This document shows positions 12,079 through 16,210 of a stretch of DNA of 16,210 nucleotides, piece by piece. The first letter of the stretch is position 1. Every line of letters begins with the position of its first letter. The notes beneath the pieces were generated by a model. It searched no databases and had not been told where the DNA came from. It worked only from the letters and a program-made list of their open reading frames with translations. The position numbers were made by a program, and so were the translations under genes. The DNA is from Gp6-AA40 sp050742535 (GTDB taxonomy: Bacteria > Acidobacteriota > Vicinamibacteria > Vicinamibacterales > UBA2999): positions 1 through 16,210 of the forward strand of contig JBOGIQ010000113.1 in NCBI GenBank assembly GCA_050742535.1. The letters run 5' to 3'.

Positions 12079-13467
12079 GTGCGCCTAACCGCCGCCGGCG
12101 CCGCGATGATCGTGCTGAGCGTCGCGATCTGCGCCCAGGGCCCGGACTCGGCGACGGGTGCCATCACGTATACCGACGTCCAGCCGCTGTGGGACACGCT
12201 GCGGCCCACGCTTCCGGCGGCCGTTCGTCAGGCGACCGCTGCGACCATTGCCGAGACGTGGCGCCTGTGGGTACGCCAGCACGATGCGGCCATCCGCGCC
12301 CGCGTGGCCCGCGGCGACGAAGATTCACTCGTCAATTTGTGGCTGTTTGGCACGAGCTTCACGGCACAACCGCCCGCCCGGCCGCGAGACGTCGAGCGCT
12401 ACGGCGCAGGCGCAACGCTGGCGCAGATTGCCGATCGCCGCTTCGATGATTTGGTCGCAGCAATGCGTTCACCCGGCGCGAACGATCGCGTGCGCTGGGC
12501 AGCGTCGACGCTCGGCAGGCGCGGCATCGATCTGGCGTCGGCCGCGGGCGGCCGTGCCGCGCGTGAGTTTGTCAACGACATTGGAAAGCGAATGCTGTCC
12601 GAAAGCGCCGATTTCTCGCGTGTGCTCGAGTCGCCGAACGCGGCTGCCGATCCACTCGCGTGGATGGCGCGCTACGCGAGCCTGTACCACGATCGTGGCC
12701 TGTCGTCGGATACCTCGATTCTTTCGAGCTACGCCGTTGATCACGCGCTGGCGGCGCTCGGCACATCAGGTCTGCTGGCCGGCGGAATTCGGCGGGTCGC
12801 AATCCTCGGCCCCGGCCTTGATGTCATCAACAAGGCAGATGGCCACGATTTCTATCCCGTGCAGTCGATACAGCCGTTCGCCACTGTCGATTCGCTGCTC
12901 CGGCACGGTCTCGCGCGCGCCGGCGAGCTGTCGATTACGACGTTTGACCTCAGCGCTCGAGTCAATGAGCACCTGACGGCCGCGCGCGATCGCGCTCGCG
13001 AGGGAACCGGCTACCTGCTTCACCTGCCGCTCGGCGAGGGTGAGCGGTGGAGCCGCGGTCTGGAGCAGTATTGGGCGCGCGCGGGCGATCGTGTCGGCGA
13101 GACGGTCCGTGCTGCCGCTGCGCCACGGACGGCCGGCTCCGTGAAGGTTCGCGCGGTGGAGGTTCGCCCGGATGTCGTGCGTTCCGTCGTGCCGCTCGAC
13201 CTCAACATTGTCCTGGAGCGGCTCGAGCCGCTCGCGGATGATCAGCGGTTCGATCTGGTGATCGCGACGAACGTGTTCGTGTACTACGAGTCTTTCGAGC
13301 AGGTGCTCGCGCTGGTGAACATCGGCCGCATGCTGCGGCCGGGCGGCGTGCTCTTGTCGAATCAGGCGGTCCCAGCGGTGCCCCCGCTCGCACCCCCCGT
13401 CGGCAACGCTGCCGTGACGTTCAGCGACCGGCAGTTCGACTACGTGTTCTGGTACCGCAGGCAGTGA
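12079..13467 (+). CDS. Putative exported protein with SAM-methyltransferase-like C-terminal domain
   Basis: 462 residues from GTG 12079. An in-frame ATG at 11944 adds 45 residues that run across the tRNA-end copy and the promoter box and lack family character. The N-terminus (V-R-L-T-A-A-G-A-A-M-I-V-L-S-V-A-I-C-A-Q-G) looks like a signal peptide. Residues 40-230 are helical with no recognised domain. Residues 238-430 resemble a class I methyltransferase: V-A-I-L-G-P-G-L-D (240-248) as the nucleotide-binding strand/loop, an acidic F-D-L-S (289-292), F-D-L-V-I-A-T-N-V-F-V-Y-Y (391-403) as motif 4, and I-G-R-M-L-R-P-G-G-V-L-L (415-426). The pattern is CheR-like. A SAM enzyme outside the cytoplasm would be odd, so either the segment is a membrane anchor or the fold is reused. 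Confidence 0.85.
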   Translation: MRLTAAGAAMIVLSVAICAQGPDSATGAITYTDVQPLWDTLRPTLPAAVRQATAATIAETWRLWVRQHDAAIRARVARGDEDSLVNLWLFGTSFTAQPPARPRDVERYGAGATLAQIADRRFDDLVAAMRSPGANDRVRWAASTLGRRGIDLASAAGGRAAREFVNDIGKRMLSESADFSRVLESPNAAADPLAWMARYASLYHDRGLSSDTSILSSYAVDHALAALGTSGLLAGGIRRVAILGPGLDVINKADGHDFYPVQSIQPFATVDSLLRHGLARAGELSITTFDLSARVNEHLTAARDRAREGTGYLLHLPLGEGERWSRGLEQYWARAGDRVGETVRAAAAPRTAGSVKVRAVEVRPDVVRSVVPLDLNIVLERLEPLADDQRFDLVIATNVFVYYESFEQVLALVNIGRMLRPGGVLLSNQAVPAVPPLAPPVGNAAVTFSDRQFDYVFWYRRQ

Positions 13468-13492
13468 CTTGTCTGCGGAATCGTGCTACAAG
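13464..13492 (+). promoter_or_regulatory. Weak candidate promoter of the TonB-dependent receptor gene
   Basis: GTGACT (13464-13469), a 17-nt spacer and TACAAG (13487-13492), each 4 of 6 to consensus, about 70 nt before ATG 13562. It overlaps the stop of the preceding gene. Read-through from that gene is the alternative. Confidence 0.25.
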
Positions 13493-13561
13493 CGCCATTC
13501 GCGGGAGATCGTGAGGGATGGAAGCCGGATCGGCCGGACCGGCAGAACAGGAGACTCGGTC

Positions 13562-16210
13562 ATGCGTGCAGGTTTTAGCTTCGGGATCGTCCTTGTGGCC
13601 CTCTGCCTGTTGCCGTCGACGGCGCTGGCCCAGGGATCAATTACAGGCCTGGTGCGTGACTCCTCCGGCGCCGTGCTGCCAGGTGTCACGGTGGAGGCGT
13701 CCAGCCCCGCGCTGATCGAAAAAGTCCGGACCACGACGACGGACAGCAGCGGCCTCTACCGTATCGAGGATCTCCGACCCGGCACCTACGTCGTCACGTT
13801 CACCCTGTCCGGCTTCGGCCCGGTGCGGCGGGAGGATATCGTGCTCTCGGGATCGTTTGCCGCATCGGTGAACGTCGATCTGAAGGTCGGTGCGCTCGCC
13901 GAAACGGTCACCGTCACGGGCGAGACGCCTATCGTGGACGTAACCAATGCGAGGCAGCAGAGCGTCCTCGATAACGAAACGATCGCGGCGATTCCGACTG
14001 CACGCTTGTATCACAGCCTCGTGGCACTCGTGCCGGGTGTCACGCTGTCCGGCAACCAGGATGTTGGCGGTCTTGCCGGACCGCTGACCGTCACGTTTGC
14101 GATGCGCGGCGGTCCGGGCAACGAAGGACGCCTGACGGTTGACGGTCTCTCGCTCGGCGCCTCACTCAACGGGACGGGCGTGTCGTATACCGTCGCCGAC
14201 GTGGGCAATGCGCAGGAGGTGGTATTTTCCACGTCGGGCGGCCTCGGTGAAGCCGAAAACGCCGGCCCGGCGATGAACCTCGTGCCGCGACAGGGCGGCA
14301 ACCGATTGTCGGGAACGTTCTTCGCCAACGGCGCCAACGACTCGTTCCAGAGCAGCAATTTCGACGATCGGATCCGCGACGCGGGCCTGCGCGCGCCGAA
14401 CAAGTTGGCGAAGATCTGGGACATGAGCGCGGCCGTCGGTGGACCGATCCGGCCCGATCGCGTCTGGTTCTTCTCGGCCACCCGCTACCAGGGCAACGAT
14501 CGCGTCGTCGGCGGCATGTTCCGCAACCGCAACGCGGGTAACGTCAATGCGTGGACCTACGTGCCCGACGACAGCCAGCAGGCGGTGGCCGACAGCAGCT
14601 GGAAGAACGTCAGCGTGCGTCTGACGTGGCAGGCCACGGCGCGCAACAAGTTCAACTTCTACTGGGACGAACAGCGGAACTGCACGCAGTGCACCGACGG
14701 TGGCACCGCGACGACCGCGCCGGAGGCGCGCGGCAACAACCAGTCGCCGCCTCGCGTACAGCAGGTGACGTGGACATCGCCGGCGACGCAGCGCCTGCTC
14801 TTCGAAGCGGGATTCGGCACCAACTTGATTCTCGGGTACGGTCCGACGCCGAACCTCGAGAACAGCGGCGTGATGATTCCCGTGCAGGAGCAGTGCTCTG
14901 CCGGATGCGCGAACAACGGCGGTATCGCGAACCTGAACTACCGGGCGAACAGCTGGTACTACGCCGACAGCACGGTCATGAACTGGCGCGGCGCAGGCGC
15001 ATTCGTGACGGGTCAGCACAACGCCAAGATTGGCTACCTTGCTCAGTTCATCGATAACAAATTTCCCAATCCACGACAGAACGACAGGTGGCTCAGCTAT
15101 CGGGTGAATAACGGGATTCCGAACCGCCTGACGATGACCGCGGGCCCAGGCCGTGTGCACACCAACGTCTACACCGCTGCGTTCTACGCCCAGGATCAGT
15201 GGACGATCAACCGGCTCACGCTGTCGGGGGGAATCCGTTACGACCACGTGTGGAGCCGCTTCCCGCGGCAGCAACTCGGGCCGAACCCGTTCGTCCCCGT
15301 CGCGATCGTCTATGAGCCGTCCGACGGTGTGTCGTACGACGACATCACGCCCCGCGTGGGCGCCGCGTACGACCTGTTCGGCAATGGTAAGACGGCGATC
15401 AAAGTGAACGCCGGCAAGTACCTTGCTGCTGCGGACGGCAGCTCGATCACCGGCGGTCTGCTCAACCCGCTCTCGCGCGTCTCGACGACGGCGAACCGGA
15501 CGTGGACCGACGCGAACACGAACTGGCGGCCTGACTGCGACCTGCTGAATCCGCAGGCGCAGGACCTGCGTGCGTCCGGCGGCGACTTCTGCGGCCAGAG
15601 CAGCAACCTGAACTTCGGGCGGCCGGTCTTCAGCACGACCTTCGATCCCGACACGTTGACGGGCTGGGGCAAGCGCGCGTACGACTGGAACTTCGGCGTC
15701 CAGGTGCAGCAGGAGCTGCTGCCGCGCGTCTCGGTGAACGTCGGCTACTTCCGCCGCATCTTCGGCAATTTCTTCGCGATCGACAACCGCGCGACGGTGG
15801 CGTCGGACTACAACACGTTCAGCGTCATCGCGCCTTCTGATCCGAGGCTGCCGAACAGCGGTGGGCAGACGATCGCCGGGCTGTACGATGTCGTGCCGAC
15901 ACTGTCGGGCGTCACAGACAACTACCAGACGTTTGCCGACGTGTACGGCCACCGCCGCCGCCATTGGAATGGTGTGGAGGTCAACTTCACGGCCCGGGTC
16001 CGTGGAGGCCTGACGTTCCAGGGTGGCACCAGCACCGGCCGGCGCATAGACGACACGTGCGAAATCCGCGCCGCGCTGCCGGAAACCGCGACGCTGGATC
16101 CCTATTGCCACATCGAGCCGCCGTTCCTGACGGACTTCAAGGGCCTCGGGTCGTACACGATTCCGCGCATCGACGTGCAGGTCAGCGGAACGTTCCAGAG
16201 CCTTCCGGGG
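13562..16210 (+). CDS. Oar-like TonB-dependent receptor, 3' end cut by window
   Basis: 883 residues are present and the frame is open to the window edge; whole members are usually 950-1,200 residues. AGGAG at 13549-13553 supports ATG 13562. Signal peptide about 1-23. Residues 25-108 are a carboxypeptidase-regulatory (Ig-like) domain (G-S-I-T-G-L-V-R-D, then G-L-Y-R-I-E-D-L-R-P-G-T-Y). A TonB-box-like E-T-V-T-V-T-G follows at 114-120. The plug domain runs about 125-245 (I-P-T-A-R, R-G-G-P, V-D-G). An outer-membrane beta-barrel follows, with paired cysteines in loop-like segments (C374/C377, C445/C449 and two later pairs). The receptor imports or exports large ligands using TonB energy. Such receptors often sit near carbohydrate or peptide utilisation genes; none is visible here. 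Ligand unknown. Confidence 0.95.
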   Translation, partial: MRAGFSFGIVLVALCLLPSTALAQGSITGLVRDSSGAVLPGVTVEASSPALIEKVRTTTTDSSGLYRIEDLRPGTYVVTFTLSGFGPVRREDIVLSGSFAASVNVDLKVGALAETVTVTGETPIVDVTNARQQSVLDNETIAAIPTARLYHSLVALVPGVTLSGNQDVGGLAGPLTVTFAMRGGPGNEGRLTVDGLSLGASLNGTGVSYTVADVGNAQEVVFSTSGGLGEAENAGPAMNLVPRQGGNRLSGTFFANGANDSFQSSNFDDRIRDAGLRAPNKLAKIWDMSAAVGGPIRPDRVWFFSATRYQGNDRVVGGMFRNRNAGNVNAWTYVPDDSQQAVADSSWKNVSVRLTWQATARNKFNFYWDEQRNCTQCTDGGTATTAPEARGNNQSPPRVQQVTWTSPATQRLLFEAGFGTNLILGYGPTPNLENSGVMIPVQEQCSAGCANNGGIANLNYRANSWYYADSTVMNWRGAGAFVTGQHNAKIGYLAQFIDNKFPNPRQNDRWLSYRVNNGIPNRLTMTAGPGRVHTNVYTAAFYAQDQWTINRLTLSGGIRYDHVWSRFPRQQLGPNPFVPVAIVYEPSDGVSYDDITPRVGAAYDLFGNGKTAIKVNAGKYLAAADGSSITGGLLNPLSRVSTTANRTWTDANTNWRPDCDLLNPQAQDLRASGGDFCGQSSNLNFGRPVFSTTFDPDTLTGWGKRAYDWNFGVQVQQELLPRVSVNVGYFRRIFGNFFAIDNRATVASDYNTFSVIAPSDPRLPNSGGQTIAGLYDVVPTLSGVTDNYQTFADVYGHRRRHWNGVEVNFTARVRGGLTFQGGTSTGRRIDDTCEIRAALPETATLDPYCHIEPPFLTDFKGLGSYTIPRIDVQVSGTFQSLPG

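Noticed and set aside
14162..16111. 649-codon open frame on the minus strand opposite the receptor gene
   Set aside because: Its product is a Val/Arg/Ala-rich sequence with no motif, typical of the antisense frame of a GC-rich gene. The plus strand has a full receptor with signal peptide, plug and barrel features.

Overview
The window is high-GC bacterial DNA. It most likely comes from a soil Acidobacteriota of the Vicinamibacteria type. This rests on a member of the soil-associated TIGR03435 family (FEVASVRPS near the N-terminus), an Oar-like TonB-dependent receptor with an N-terminal carboxypeptidase-regulatory domain, many small exported proteins, and several families of short palindromic repeats between genes. 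The taxonomic call is an inference from gene content.

Region 1 (1-4570, minus strand) is one transcription unit read leftwards: coxS, coxL, coxM, a membrane-anchored cupin protein and a VOC (glyoxalase-fold) protein cut by the window edge. CoxS/L/M form a molybdenum hydroxylase of the xanthine oxidase/CO dehydrogenase superfamily: [2Fe-2S] subunit, molybdopterin subunit and FAD subunit. The order S-L-M and the AYRGAGR motif in CoxL mark it as form II, so CO oxidation is not assured. Genes are tightly packed (2-nt gap, GTGA overlaps). The presumed leader carries an array of short palindromes, and one more copy supplies the last codons of coxS.

Region 2 (4830-9400) holds two exported proteins sharing a C-terminal PA-IL/LecA-like domain. 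One is small and on the minus strand. The other is larger, on the plus strand, and adds a DUF4214-like segment and EF-hands. Between them lie a polytopic GT-C-like membrane protein without a usable start codon and an exported metallo-beta-lactamase-fold hydrolase. A heptanucleotide tandem repeat separates these last two genes. A dual-hairpin repeat follows the small PA-IL gene and the hydrolase gene, and a partial copy follows coxM, always 13-17 nt beyond the stop codon and in the same orientation relative to the gene.

Region 3 (9400-10320) is housekeeping: acylphosphatase, adenine phosphoribosyltransferase and tRNA-Arg(CCT).

Region 4 (10320-16210) contains a possible tRNA-flanked insertion (39-codon ORF plus the TIGR03435 gene) bounded by an imperfect copy of the tRNA 3' end. 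A protein with a signal-like N-terminus and a SAM-methyltransferase-like C-terminus follows, apparently translated from a leaderless GTG. The window ends inside a TonB-dependent receptor. I found no CRISPR array, transposase or phage structural gene. The best candidates for undescribed biology are the repeat families tied to gene ends and leaders, the PA-IL-domain exported proteins and the tRNA-bounded segment.
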